NCBI RefSeq assembly: GCF_026745355.1
Contig: NC_079202.1
Location: 33,355,508-33,419,507 of the forward strand
DNA: 64,000 nt
Reading direction: 5' to 3'
From: Beta vulgaris subsp. vulgaris
Lineage: Eukaryota; Streptophyta; Magnoliopsida; Caryophyllales; Amaranthaceae
Shown: positions 1 through 12,145 of the stretch, in pieces
Layout of the letters: each line of letters opens with the position of its first letter
Position numbering within the stretch: the stretch's first letter is position 1
Notes under the pieces: model-generated
What the model was told of the DNA's origin: nothing
Database searches by the model: none
The model's input: the letters and a program-made list of their open reading frames with translations, nothing else
Program-made: the position numbers and the translations under genes

Positions 1-2178
1 CGAATGCAAATTGCCATAACCCTTGCACAAGGAATTGCGTGAGTTCATATTCCTTTTACTTGCTTTATGAAAATTTTATTTTCTGTTTCCAATCCTCTTT
101 TCTATTCTTTTATGTATTTGTTGAAGACATGATGTGAATGCCATGCTCAATCTTGAGGAAACATGTTCCTTTGGTTCTTGCTAGAAGAGTACACTGATCT
201 AGAAATGTTTCATATCAACGTTTAAATGTGCTATTCCATTTTAGCTTTTTTAAAGTAAGGGGCATCTACAATGAGATCAGCAAGACAAACACTGACAAGT
301 GACACTTCCAGATTTATCTTCCTAGTCCCCACCCCCAGAAAAAAGGGATCGCTGCATCCACAAATGCATGAAAGCCCAGCCTGAACCCACCATTTTTATG
401 CTTACAAATTTCTGATGTTTTATTAGTTATACATGACAGTGGGGTTTCACTGACAATTATTTGAGCGATACATGACCCTGGGGTTTGAACATATTAACTA
501 TATGGTAGAGATATGAATTATTTTTTAGGGTGTAAACATGCGCATGTTCTTGAACCATCCCTTTGGTGCCTGTTCTCAATTGCCAATTTGGATGAGTAGA
601 ATGAAGGATGGTTACGTTGTGTATTAATATCTTATATTCACATATATTTACTGTTTGCACTTCTTCCTCGCTGTTCATATGTGTATAGTCTGTTGGACTG
701 GTAAGAGGCGCAATCGTCAAAATTTTATGCACAAGTGAAATGTGCTACAGCATGGAAGCAAAAGCCTCACTCTACCTCATTGGTAATTACTATGCTGCTT
801 AGATACTTGCCTATTCATGTGCTTCTTAAGTTCATGAGCTTGATACAACTCGTCATTGCTAGTTTTTCTTTTGTCTGCGCACGCGCCGGGGGGGGGGGTC
901 TTTTCTCACCTCAATTATTTATAGATCATTCTTTCTTGATTCTTATTTAGTACAAATAATCTCCAACAATATTGGCTTCTAGATTCTTTTTATTGTACAA
1001 ATAATCTCCAACAAACTTGGCTTCTACTTTCAGATCCTAACCAATTTAGAAGAAAGTTAAGACAATAGTACATGTAGCTGGCTGTATCTCCCATGTTTCC
1101 AAAAAAAAAAAAGAAAGATACTTGGACGTTATTTGTTAAGCAGTATAATATTTGATGTTATTTCTTAACTCGATACTTGGACGTGCATATTTCCAGAAAA
1201 AGAATAAAGATACTTGGAATGTATAATTCTTCGTTTTCTGCGCTTAGCTCTACCCTTTCCAGCTAATTGCTTACAGTTGAATCACGTAGCCTCACTATTG
1301 CTAGACACGCTAGGTACTTACGCGACGGGTACTCTCAAATTGTCTCTTTTATGTAAGTTCCCTCCTGAGATTCACATAATTAGCATAGGTTCTATGTATG
1401 GTGTATGCATTAGACAACCCTTTAAATTTATTATTATATCTACTGGTCAACTTTATTACAGAATAAAACACCCAGGGATTTTTGGGTTTTTTTACATTAC
1501 GAGTTATGAGCTATACACCTGTTGCAACTGTATCACTATTATCATTATTGGCTTATTGCTGACTAACTGCATATCCACCCTTAGGCTCTTGATTTAGAAC
1601 AGCCAAAATGTAAAAATTTTACTCTTTTGTGCAATTTAGAATAATACGGAGCTGCAACTCAAAGTAATGATTTTGTTCTGAACTAATTTGGTTTAAATAT
1701 GATATCTGTTTTGTCCTGCTGAGTTAAAATACGATTGTTTCGAGGGATATATATATATATATATATATATAGGTTTAAGTTCATATGAGAACCACCCTTA
1801 TGGTGAGAACCGTGAGAACCACTCATTTTTCCTCATTTTACGATGACTTTGATCATTTCATAACATTTTTGCTCATTTTTTGTTTCACTTATTTTATGGT
1901 TTTGCTCATTTAACAATTTTGTGCTCATTTATCAACGTTTTTGCTCATTTTACGTTTTGCTCATTTTACTTTTTTTTCATCATTGAAATTTTTTATGCTC
2001 TTTTTACGTTTTCCTTCTTTTACATTTTTGTACATTTTACGTTTTTGATAACTTAATATTTTCTACTCATTTTATGTTTCTGCTCATTTGTTACTTTTTT
2101 TGCTCATTTTAGGATGTTTTTGCTCATTTTAAGTGGTTCTCACGGTTCTCACCATAAGAGGGTTCTCACTAGAACCCA

Positions 2179-2224
<46 letters not shown>

Positions 2225-3387
2225 TTTCTACTGAGAGAAGCCTCTGTATAACACAGCAGCGTCTTTGCTCACTCAGTGATGAATATCTCTTAGAGATAAA
2301 AATGGTTTCCATCGATACCTCCTGTTGAGAAGCTCATCTCCTGCCTAGTGTTGAGAACTCTTAATCCCCACTTCACCCAACCTCCCTAGAACTTCTGCGT
2401 GAGTAGAATTCGAAATGCTCTCTTGAAGCTTTTGCATGTATGAATTCTTGATGCTTTGGTTGGTCTCTTGTGGCTATTTCTCTGAAATCTTGAGATGTTA
2501 AAGTGTTAACCATGCTTACAACAACGCATTTAGTGAACCATTTATAAAGATTCTTAGGCTATATTTTGTTGTTTACTGTTACTTCTTGATAACTCTAGAA
2601 ATTGTTCTTTGTGGACCTTGTAGCTTAGACTTGTCTAAGAAGCTAGATGGGAGGAGAGTTTCCAAGCAAATAAGAGTGACCATTGCTTAATAATAATATG
2701 TATCCTATGTTCCTAGCTAGTGCATTGATTTCAAGAACCTAAGTGCAGAATGGGAGTCCTGAATTACATGTATTTACATCTGTGTTATTTCAGTTCAGAA
2801 CCTTAGTCTTCTAATTTTTTTTCTTTGAAACTGATTATTCTAGTTTTTCAAATCATAGATTTTTACATGACAAGGTCAAACCACAAGTTGTGCATCGGGA
2901 CATTCGTGCAAGCAATGTACTTCTTGATGAAGAATTTAGGGCACATCTCATGGGAGTTGGCCTCTCAAAGTTTGTGCCATGGGAAGTCATGCAGGAGAGG
3001 ACTGTAATGGCTGGTGGAACTCATGGATACCTAGCTCCAGAGTTTGTATATAGAAATGAGCTTACAACAAAAAGTGATGTGTACAGCTTCGGAGTCCTCC
3101 TACTTGAGATTGTGAGCGGGCGTCGGCCTGCCCAGGCTGTGGATTCAGTTGGTTTGCAGAGCATATTTGAGTGGGCCACACCTCTTGTACAATCCCATCG
3201 GTACCCTGACCTACTAGATCCTGTCATATCCAACTCATCCCCTGACATTCCAGAGGTCGGAGCAATTCAGAAAGTTGTTGATCTTGTGTATTCTTGTACT
3301 CAGCATGTCCCGTCAGTGCGCCCCCGGATGTCCCATGTCGTCCATCAGCTTCAACAACTGGCTCCATCTGTCTCTGTTGTAGAGTAA
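1..3387 (+). CDS. C-type-lectin receptor-like kinase, 3' part (two exons)
   Basis: Exons are 1-38 (cut by the window edge) and 2859-3387. The first ends in phase 2 at a GTGAGT donor and encodes RMQIAITLAQGI. The second follows ATCATAG and restores the codon, reading AFLHDKVKPQVVHRDIRASN. Visible kinase parts: catalytic loop HRDIRASN, activation segment ending LAPEFVY, subdomain IX KSDVYSFGVLLLEIVSG, subdomain XI RPRMSHVV, and stop TAA at 3385-3387. The text strongly resembles plant At1g52310-type kinases, which carry an extracellular C-type lectin domain, one membrane span and a cytosolic kinase; the lectin and membrane parts lie upstream of the window. The DFG position reads GVG (MGVGLSKF), so the magnesium-binding aspartate is missing, as I recall for this family, suggesting weak or no catalysis. 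No stops or frameshifts are seen; probably functional. Confidence 0.9.
1747..1771. repeat. (TA)n microsatellite, left of element
   Basis: About 25 bp of alternating TA immediately left of the inverted-repeat element; it pairs with the TA tract at 2183-2221. Confidence 0.9.
1772..2182. mobile_element. Inverted-repeat (MITE-like) element inserted in a TA microsatellite
   Basis: The left end contains GGTGAGAACCGTGAGAACCA and the right end its reverse complement, giving inverted repeats of about 45-50 bp. The interior is a degenerate GCTCATTTTACG-type repeat with no coding capacity. TA tracts at 1747-1771 and 2183-2221 abut both ends, as expected if the element targets TA microsatellites. A shorter relative lies at 28635-28900. 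Confidence 0.65.
2183..2221. repeat. (TA)n microsatellite, right of element
   Basis: About 39 bp of alternating TA immediately right of the inverted-repeat element. Confidence 0.9.
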
Positions 3388-3941
3388 GTTCAACTATAGT
3401 GTCAGATAAATCCATTGAATATGTCTGACTGGTGGTGCTTTATCCTAGCTTTGAGGCTAAGGTTATTTGTTCTCTAATCAAAGAGCTAAAGTTCACTTAT
3501 TATATCGTAGTTCATCCTAGCTTGTTTATGTAAATCTAGCCAAAAATTAGAGTACTTGACTTCCTTTTATAGTTGCTTAAATATAAAACATACTAAGCAA
3601 AACTTGGTCTAGTGTTAAGATTTGTTTTCACGATCGTAAAAGTTGTTAGATTAAACTTATGCTTTCCTGTGAGTTGTAACTCACAATGTGAAACCTCGAA
3701 AGTGCTTCGGTTGTTGTACAATTGGATTATGAACATTGCGAGCTGAATGATGAATCAAAACTCTTAGTATGAATTATGTTCTCAATCGTCAATATTCTTC
3801 TAGGGATCATATTGTTGACGTAATATGGACACTCATTGTGGGTAGAGGTGGCAAAAATTGACACGATTCGCTATCTCGATTTGAACCCGACACGAAATTA
3901 GCTGATTTGGGTCAAGATTTTCAACTCATTTTAGTAAGCAG
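3388..3941 (+). other. Kinase 3' UTR and downstream spacer
   Basis: A+T-rich sequence following the kinase stop. I see no second gene and no clear repeat. The 3' UTR should lie here, but I cannot place a poly(A) site with confidence. Confidence 0.5.
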
Positions 3942-4415
3942 GTTGACTATCTTTTTGTGAAGGTTTTGTTTTTGAAAACTATTTGAAATAAAGAAGTTGT
4001 CAACAAGTATTTACAGGAAGACTCATGAACCTAATTGAATTTCGGGAAACCGCGGGGACAACTTAGGGATTTATCTAATGTAGATTTTGTCGTCATGACT
4101 TCATAATTGGTCAATGAACCAAAGATTAAGTTTTTTTTTTTTTTTTTTTTGAGGGGACCAAAGATTAAGTTCGCTGTAAGGGTACGAATATGATCAAGAA
4201 TCAAATATGCCCATTGTTACTTCTACTTAATATGATTCATGTCTAGTTTTATGCAAATAAATAACCAAGATTTATGTTTATGCAATCTGAAAATCAGTTT
4301 ATGTTGGTCCATTAAATACTAAAAAGAGTAATTTTAAGTGATATGTTATTATGCAATCTAATCTAATTGTCCAAATTATTTAAATTTAGCATTAGAACAT
4401 TTATTTAGGTTTTAT
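3942..4415 (-). mobile_element. Fragment of Ty3/gypsy-type LTR
   Basis: Phrases such as GGAAGACTCATGAACCTAAT, GGGGACAACTTAGGGA and GGTCAATGAACCAAAGATT recur at 40900-41060 in the same orientation and at 25890-26050 inverted. It lacks an identifiable terminus and has been cut by a poly-T/GAGG insertion near 4132-4156. Taken as a degraded LTR end. Confidence 0.6.
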
Positions 4416-4429
4416 TAGTGGTGTCAATC

Positions 4430-5045
4430 TGGGTCACCGGTGGTTTGACCCAACCTGGGTCGGAATAATTTGGGTGAGATTGTGTCATGGGTCGGAACTG
4501 GGTGTGCCTGGGTGGACTTGGGTCGGGTTCAACTAGGTGAGGGGGCTTTCAGAACTGGATCGACTGGGACTGGGTCGACCGATATCTGGGTTGGGTGAAT
4601 TTGGGTCGGAATGAAATAAGGTGAAGTCGGCCCAAATCGGCTTTCGGAATAACTAGGGTTGGAATATAACGGCTTTTGGAATAACTTGGGTCGGAAGAAA
4701 TCGGCTTTCGAAATGACTTCGATCGGAACAAATCAGCTGTAAGAATGCCTTGGGCCGGAAAAACTCGACTTTTGGAATAACTTGGGTCAGAAGAAATTGG
4801 TATCGGAATGACTTGGGTCGGAAGAAATCGACTTTCCGAATAACTTGGGTCGGAAGGAATCGGCTTTCGGAATAACTTGGGTCGGAATAAATCGACTCTC
4901 AAAAGGACTTGGGTCGGTTGAAGCCTCAAACCGGCGGCGTATTAACTTGGGTCGGAACAAATCAACTCTCGAAATGACTTGGGTCGTAATGAATCACCTC
5001 TCGGAACAAGGCGACATCAGGTGCGATTGGGTTGACTTAAGTTGA
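4430..5045. repeat. Degenerate minisatellite, about 32-bp period
   Basis: The motif AACTTGGGTCGGAAGAAATC recurs roughly every 32 bp, clearest at 4670-4990, as variants of 'ACTTGGGTCGGAA..AATCGGCTTTCGGAAT'. More than ten units are visible, with substitutions and small length changes. Open frames on both strands here are a by-product of the period and are not genes. Confidence 0.75.
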
Positions 5046-6368
5046 CTTTCAGAATAAATTAGGTGGAGTTTGTTTGGCTCTAGCCATCTTTTGGGCGCAC
5101 TTTGGACTCTTGGAGAGCCTAATGTTTACAATTGCCGTTTTGGCGTTTTCATATATATATATATATATATATAAAGTTACAAAGCGAAAGTTATAACTAT
5201 TAACATGTGATATAGCGATATACTGATATTGTGATTGAGTCATTGTGAATTTTGTGATAATACATTAATACTTATATTACTAATTCAAAAAGTTACTAAT
5301 TAAACTAAGACTTATAATTTATATAGTTATATTACTGGCTATTGTCCATCGGGTTATTCTTATTCATGATTGCATATGTGCATAATTGCATTATTACATA
5401 CACATTAAAGATTTAAAGTTATTGAATTTAATCATTAAAGAATAACTATCAAAATATCAAATATTCAAATATCAATCATCAAATGAATGAATGATCACAT
5501 GATTAATTCTTAGAGTTGATACTACTAGTTTGGATTTGTCATTTGTGACAACTAACATGTCTAACAGGTATTTAAGTAAAAACATAAGGGCTAAGACATA
5601 AGTCCATATCATTTATTGATTAGAGTCAATAAACTATTAACTTAAACATTTAGTTAGTTAGTGACTTACTCACTCTCTCACTGAGTCACTATATAGCAAC
5701 AAAAAGAGTTAAAAGATGAGTTAAATTAAAGAATAAGAAATTAAGAAATGAAAATATGAGATTAGAATATTCGATATAATAAGTTTATAATATGTAGAGT
5801 TTAAGACTAAAGATGATCATACGAAGATGGAGATATGAAGTGAAGAAGTTATTATGTTGTCAATAATATCTTATTAGGTTGACATTAGTGAAAACATCGT
5901 AATTACAGTATTGTTCGACTTTCATCGTTCATGGAACAAGTAACAATGATCAATGTTAATCGAATATGAAGATGATAACTGTGATCAAGATGATACATAA
6001 TCATATCAGTAGAGGATGAAACTTTGAAAGTAGATCATAGTTAATACCAATCATATCAGTGGAGGATCAAGATCATTGATGTTTCGGTTATTGATCTTAA
6101 AAGATAGTAACATACTAACATAGGAGACGATCTTATTAAACGGTCCATATTCGAAAAACCACCTTAGGGTTATTTATCTTACGAAATAAGGCTCGATGTT
6201 ATTACACGATTCACAACAACCGAAGCATCATTAGAGTAGATTGATCGACTTTTCGTTAAGGTTCACATAAATCAAATGATCATTGATTGTCTTTGACATT
6301 AATCAAAACCATCAAAAGATAGATTGTCTTTCATCTTTCGTGTTACGAAGTTCTTTATACAAGATAGG
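5046..6368. other. A+T-rich stretch without genes
   Basis: Contains a TA microsatellite at about 5150-5173 and two copies of CAATCATATCAGTGGAGGAT-like text (6000-6065). No coding, RNA gene or terminal repeat was recognised. Probably old retrotransposon DNA. Confidence 0.5.
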
Positions 6369-7170
6369 TGATAATTAAGTGCATGATTTCATATGTTTAT
6401 TTCCCCTTATTTTATTATTACAAGTATGTTTATATTATTATTTTAATGTATTTCATATATTTTTAATGCTATTAGATATAATATGTTATGTCATTTTTAT
6501 TACTAATATTAGTCCAAAGAATAAACAAAGAGAAGGCAAGCACAATTTATTGTGCAAATTTCGGCCAACATAAACCAGCCCAAAGAAGAAAAAGAGAAAA
6601 GAATTCAGAAGGAAAGAGAAAAAAGGGAACACGTGCAAACCAAAAAAGATTCAAAAGAAAAGAACAGAAAAGAAAAAAGAAGAAAGAAAACAAAACAGGA
6701 GGAACAACGTTCCTTTCCTTCGACATTCCTCCTGATCTCTTCGACACAACACCATCATCTTCATCGCCATTCTTTTTCCTCCACATCATCTCCACCAATG
6801 GCAAAGCAACAACTCACCTGCAACTCGGACCAATCAGACGAAACCAACCGCGCAAGTGGCGCCGCAAACCGGAAAGAGGCGATTTTAAAATCTTCATTGT
6901 GGGAGGCGAATTGTGTATAAATACCCTATTGAGGGTCACGAAAACACTATGCAAGAAATTCCACAGAAAATTGAGTGAAAAAATCAGAGAAATTTCTGTG
7001 AGGCTTCGAGGGTAGTGTGGGGGTGCGCGAGTTCGATGGAAGATAGCCTTGGGTTGGAGTCCTAGCACACAACCGAGAGGGTGAAATTCAAGCTCGATTG
7101 TAGGTGCAAAATCCGAATTTCGAAGGCGAATTTCCGCGCGATACATAAGTCTTCTCTCTTTCTCTTGCAA
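6369..7170 (+). mobile_element. LTR-like sequence with promoter, probable Ty3/gypsy
   Basis: Begins TGATAATTAAGTGCATG, a start I associate with Athila-like gypsy LTRs. A purine-rich block (6570-6700) precedes TATAAATA at 6915-6922 and a leader-like stretch. No matching second LTR was found and the end is uncertain. The lysine-rich frame through 6488-7015 follows the purine run and is not supported as a gene. Confidence 0.45.
6915..6922 (+). promoter_or_regulatory. TATA box of LTR-like promoter
   Basis: TATAAATA inside GTGTATAAATACCC; about 540 bp from the putative LTR start, the usual place for the U3/R boundary. Confidence 0.5.
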
Positions 7171-7830
7171 TTTCATATTAGTTTTGAAGTTTCTTGATTA
7201 TGATTTATGAATTTCATAGTACGTTTGAATTTTATTGGTTGAAAGATGTTGGATTATGTTATTGAGATTTGTTAGTTTGTATCTCGAAGTGGATTGTGAT
7301 ATTTGAATCAAATTTGGAGTGTGATATTAAATTATGAACGGATTGTGATATTTGACTTAAGTTGGATTATGTTGTTGAATTGTGATTGTTGAATTTCATA
7401 GTTTGAATCGAGTTTGAATTAAGAGGTTTGAAGTAAATTTGGATTGTGTTGTTGAATTTTGAGTTAAAGTACTATTTCTATCATATATGTCCTTCATATA
7501 TTACCCATCTCTCACAAAACAATAAAGTAAACAAAATAAACTAGAAGTACTAAAATAATGGATAATAAAATTTTATAATTTTCAAGTAAATAATAAATAA
7601 AAAAATTAAAAAAAACATCGAACCTAAAAAAATTCGGAAATGAATTTCGAACTGAAAAAAAATCGATAATATATGTTTCAAATAAAAAAAATTTAGATGC
7701 TAATTTGCTAATAATAACGTATTTCAAAAATTAATTTGAACACAATGAATAAGTAGAAGCTCAATTCTAAGAAATTTATTTTAAATAACTAGCTAGTCAG
7801 GCGCCTAAAATTTTAAAATAAATCTAAAGC
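7171..7830. other. A+T-rich spacer, possible retroelement leader
   Basis: Repeated GGATTGTGATATTTGA-type text (7270-7470), then A-rich sequence. No gene seen. The right part is the internal leader of the minus-strand gypsy element whose LTR starts at 7846. Confidence 0.45.
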
Positions 7831-7843
7831 TCCCAGATACCAC
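7831..7843 (-). other. Primer-binding site of gypsy element (tRNA-Met type)
   Basis: On the minus strand the LTR end GTGTTACA is followed by AAG and TGGTATCTGGGAGC, close to the TGGTATCAGAGC complement of initiator tRNA-Met. This orients the LTR at 7846 as a 5' LTR of a minus-strand element. Confidence 0.55.
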
Positions 7844-7845
7844 TT

Positions 7846-8570
7846 TGTAACACCCTGATAATTATCTCTTTTCCAAAAATACTTTTCAAATTTAAAACTT
7901 AGAGAATCATCAAAAGCATTATCGCCTGTGTCATAACGTATCGGCTTATTCAAAATTTTGCAGCGGAAACATATAACTAACTTTTAGAATTGAAATTTAA
8001 TAAATAACCAAGTTAACTTTAAAACCAACCAACAACGTTAACGTTAACTTCAAACCAAACTAAATATAAAATGTATCAACTAATGTACGATAATATATCA
8101 ACAAGTTACACAAGCTCTTCATTCCCGAACCCCCATGATGGATCATCTTCACACCTGTAACTGACAATGCACTAGAGAATATGGTCACCAAGAATGGATC
8201 ATCACATGATCAATAAAGCAAAGCCATGATTAACACACACAAACAAAGCACGTAATCAGCAAAGCTGAGTACTACATAATAAATAAATAAACAATTCTAA
8301 CATGATACTAATAAATAGTAAGTAGGGATAAAGAATAACATAATAACTTGCAGATAATTTTTACTAAACTAAACTTTAACACCATTCTTATTACTTTAAG
8401 TGGAATAGTCACTAGACCGAGTTATCTAACTAAAACTAGTCTTCCCTTTGGAAGACGAAATATGGGCACGACTCCGTATTCTCATGACCTACAATATTGA
8501 GGAACCTTTTAAATAAAAATAGGAACGGTGATCAATCTGAACCCATAAAAAGCCATGGCACGCTCACCAT
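7846..8570 (-). mobile_element. Ty3/gypsy (Tekay-type) LTR, first part
   Basis: Starts TGTAACACCCTGATAATT and matches the first 730 bp of the LTR at 49471-52092, including GATAACGTATCGGCTTATTC-like and GCAGCGGAAAC text. It breaks off at ACCAT, where the copia element starts, and resumes at 19989. About 0.65 kb of LTR (equivalent to 50203-50849) is missing from between the halves. Confidence 0.8.
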
Positions 8571-9678
8571 TGTAAGTGCAAGAGACACTCAAGAGGGGGG
8601 TGAATTGAGTGTTTGTCCGAATGTTGCAACTTTTTCGATTAATGTAAGAACAGTAAAGAAACAGTTCTTTAGCAGCGGAAATAAAAGCAATGAATAACAA
8701 CACAAGGATTAATGAGGTTCGACTTCAAATAAGTCTACTCCTCCACTCACTCACTCTTTTATTAATCAACTCAGAAAACAAAGAATTACACTCAATCACT
8801 TATGCACCTATGCACAAGATGATTTCCCAACTTCACCTATGGAAGTTCGACTCACCACCAACTATGATGGTTCAAATGAAGTTAATCCCTGATCAATTCC
8901 CAGCACTGAACTCACAGGATGCTCAAATATAACAGTTTTCTCTCACGAACAAACAGTATGCTTAGAATGAGAGTAGTTTCTGATCTATGTGGTAGGGTTT
9001 ATGCTAGGTTTGAATCCTTGAGAGAGAATACTTTTGCTGAGAGAATACTCAAAAATTATCGTGCAAAATCTTAAGGTTTGAATGCTAGCCGAACTTCATA
9101 AATAAGCCTTTGGTAAGTTAGTGTTACATGATATTATGAGAGTATACTTTCCTCGGAAGTATGTAAATTATTCCAAGGAAAATATACTCAGTATAATATC
9201 ATATAACAAACTTACCATACTTAAGAAATCTTGCTCGCATAAGAAACCATGCATCAGTGTATTTTGAAAATCAATTTTACGTGGAAAGAAACTTTCCTAA
9301 AATACAAATGCATGAAGTAAATCTTAGAGGACTGGTTCAGATCTGTTCCCAAATTGTTCCAATCAACCAAGTTTTACTTGTAGTTGTGTATGACAGGTAT
9401 CCGATGTTTCTTGTCATCCACAACTACCTCATCTCTCTAGTTTCAAACCTTTATAGTGCATTAAAACCTTTATACCACTTACATTGCATCTAAGACCTAA
9501 AAGCTACAGCTTGATCTTGGTCTTCATGCAATTCTTCAAGACTTGGCTTCACTAGCTTCGTCTTTCTATTCATTGAACTCATACTTTGGCACCTACACAT
9601 GTAAACAGAAACATACATGCAATATAATAGTTCAATGTGATTTGTCATCATTCAAAACTCAAAATAGGGAACATAACA
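8571..9678 (-). repeat. Copia element 3' LTR
   Basis: Runs TGTAAGTGCAAGAGACACTC to AGGGAACATAACA on the plus strand (TG...CA on both ends), 1.1 kb. It matches 18325-19444 almost throughout, with scattered single-base and small indel differences, so the insertion is not very recent. Confidence 0.88.
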
Positions 9679-9694
9679 AATTCCCCCTTTTTTA
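9679..9694 (-). other. Copia polypurine tract
   Basis: Plus-strand AATTCCCCCTTTTTTA reads as a purine run on the minus strand directly upstream of the 3' LTR; the equivalent at 19445 shows the same arrangement. Confidence 0.65.
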
Positions 9695-10557
9695 TGATGA
9701 CAAACCCTGAAGTTCCCCCTGCAAATAATATCATTAGTTTTGGGAACCTTTTTCAAACAAATTGAATTCTTAAGATAAGAACTCAAAGCACTGGTCTCGT
9801 ACTTGTTCCTGCAGATTAAGCATCATTTACAAGTACACCAGTTTACAACTAACTGACAGCAGTTTAAGAAAGAGTTTCTAAGTACCATAGGCAAATACTG
9901 ATTAGACTCAGAGCTCTTAGACTTAAACATGCATCCGCAAGAAGAACATCAGTAGTGTTCAGACTTATTTCTAAGTCATTAGGGTGAAAAGAAGTAAAGT
10001 GCTTTGAATACACTCAAATCCAAACCACTTCTGGTCTGTCACCACTAAACAAGGCACTCAGCCTTGTTCTAATTGCTGCAACACACACAGGTTATAGCAC
10101 CAGATCTACTTCCCCCTAAGATTAGGTGGAAAAGATCACAAAACTTCACACCTGCTTCCCCCTTTTGGCATCATCAAAATAAATCAAGGGTACAATCAAA
10201 GGAACATAAAAGCAGCAGTAGATAACTACTAAGTCAAGCCAAATAGACAGCTAAGACAACATTCTAGGGATGCTGATGCTACCAGTGTTCCTGCAGAGTA
10301 CCAAAAGCTACTCGTCCTAATTAAGAGTTATTACAGACCAGTAGTAGACAAAATTACAGAAGATCAATTGTTTTTGTAATTTGGGAAAGGGGGTAACCAG
10401 ATAGAAAGTTTAAGGAAAGAGGGGTTAGCAGCAAAAGATAATAAGAAGAAAAGAAAATAAATCAATCAGCTCCAGAGTCATTTTCAGTCCCATCATCTTC
10501 TTCCTCCTCAAGGTTCTCTGAAGCATCTTCTTCTTGTTCATCTTGCTCTGCCTCCTC
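9695..10557 (-). other. Copia untranslated 3' internal region
   Basis: No coding sequence. It contains repeated TTCCCCCT patches, and 9679-10223 recurs at 19445-19988, which defines the tandem copy. Confidence 0.65.
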
Positions 10558-12113
10558 CTATCCTGCCTCCTCCTCTTCATCATCTTCATCACCAGCAGCA
10601 TGGGATGACTCATCCTTTTCCTCATAATCCTCTCGACCCTGAATACCAGCCCTGTCAAGGCAAACCTCAACTCTCTTGTAGGATTCCTGAAGAGCAGTAT
10701 AAAGCTGAGTGACACTATTCAGCATATTCTGCATCATCTGATTCTGGTCACTGAACTGCTTCACCAAGGCATAAGTAGCCTGAACTGATTCCGTATTGGT
10801 CCCCGCACCAATAGCATCATCCTTTGTGGCACTTTTCATTTTCAGAACACCTCCTGCATATGACATGCCCTTCTGACCTATAATCTGATTCGTAAGGTGA
10901 GACATGGTGCCATAGTCTCCACATACGAATTTTCCAATGAGTGAACACTAAGGTCAGCCATCCTCCATAGGGCAGTGCATGCTTGGCCTTTTCCACACAG
11001 AGATCATGTGACCCAAGATCATAGCAGGGAGATTGACGGGAATATGTTCCATGAGACAGTAAATAAGAACACTGTCCATCAACCTAATACTCATGCGCCC
11101 CTGGGCTCTGGGAAACACAATCTTTGAGGCTATGGTATGAAAGATCCTCATGATGGGCTCCTTTAGATGGCCAATGAGGTACCCCTGCTTAGGGTCAGGA
11201 GGACCAGTGAATAACCTGGTCTGGATCTGTTCTGCTGTGAGGCCTTTAACTGTGGGCCAGTTCTCCCTTGAGTACTCATCCAGTCCCTTGTGGGGGACTT
11301 TGAGAATGTCAGCCAAACTCTTCTCAGACAAATTAATGGGAGTGCCCTTAACAAAAGCAAAGTAGGACCCATCGTCCTTAGTATGCAGGTGTTCATGGAT
11401 TTAGAACCCTCAGCAGCAGCAGTAGCAGACACCTTCCTCTTTTTGTCAGCAGGGAACCGGTCTGGTTCTGGTTCCTGCTCCATGATCTCTTTGCCTTTAG
11501 AAGATTCATCACTCTTCTTGGCAACCGTCTTGATCTTAGGGCCCTTGCTAGCACCAGCCTTAACCCCTGCCTTCTTAGAAACTTCCCCCTCAATATCAGC
11601 ATCTGCCTTCTTTTTTAATTTCTCCACTAGTTTGGGTGAAATTGTAGGGGTAGATATTTTGGACTTGGTTGTTTTGACTGGTGATTTTGAGGGAATGGGT
11701 TTGGTAACCGTCTTCTCAACAGACTTAACCGCTTTTGATGGCGGTTTCTTGGCGGCAACCTTCTTTTCCTTTTCAACTACAACATCCTCCTTCTCGACTT
11801 CTTCTTCCTCTAACTCCTGATTTTTCGGTTCTGACTCACCAGCTGGTTCCGACTCCTTTTCAGATTCTGACTCCTCTATCTTCTCCGACTCCTCTGGCTT
11901 AGACTCCTCAACCGATTTTGGAGAGAGAGCCTTTGATTTTGGTGTGACAGGCTTTTTGGGAGTGGTGGTTTTTGTAATTTTGGTGGTGGCAGGTTTGATG
12001 GTTTTGGCGGTTGATGTGGAAGTAACTGCTTTTGTGGTGGTTTTTGGTGTGGTTGATTTTGAAGTGATGGATTTTACAGGGGCTGGCTTCTTTGAAGACC
12101 TACATATCAGAGG

Positions 12114-12145
<32 letters not shown>

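Larger units (their letters stand above)
39..2858 (+). other. Long intron of the kinase gene
   Basis: Donor GTGAGT at 39 and acceptor CATAG ending 2858 join in frame. The intron has a poly-G run near 889-897, a TA microsatellite, an inverted-repeat element (1772-2182) and a second TA tract. Open frames inside it (for example 1214-1597) show no protein family and are taken as chance. Confidence 0.8.

Noticed and set aside
1214..1597. 127-residue open frame in the kinase intron
   Set aside because: No family resemblance, no splice or Kozak support, lies within a confirmed intron.
4549..4929. Frame repeating PTQVIPKADLFR-like text
   Set aside because: Periodicity comes from the 32-bp minisatellite.
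6488..7015. Lys-rich open frame (and overlapping frames on both strands)
   Set aside because: Follows a purine-rich run in an LTR-like sequence upstream of and across a TATA box; no domain and no codon signature.
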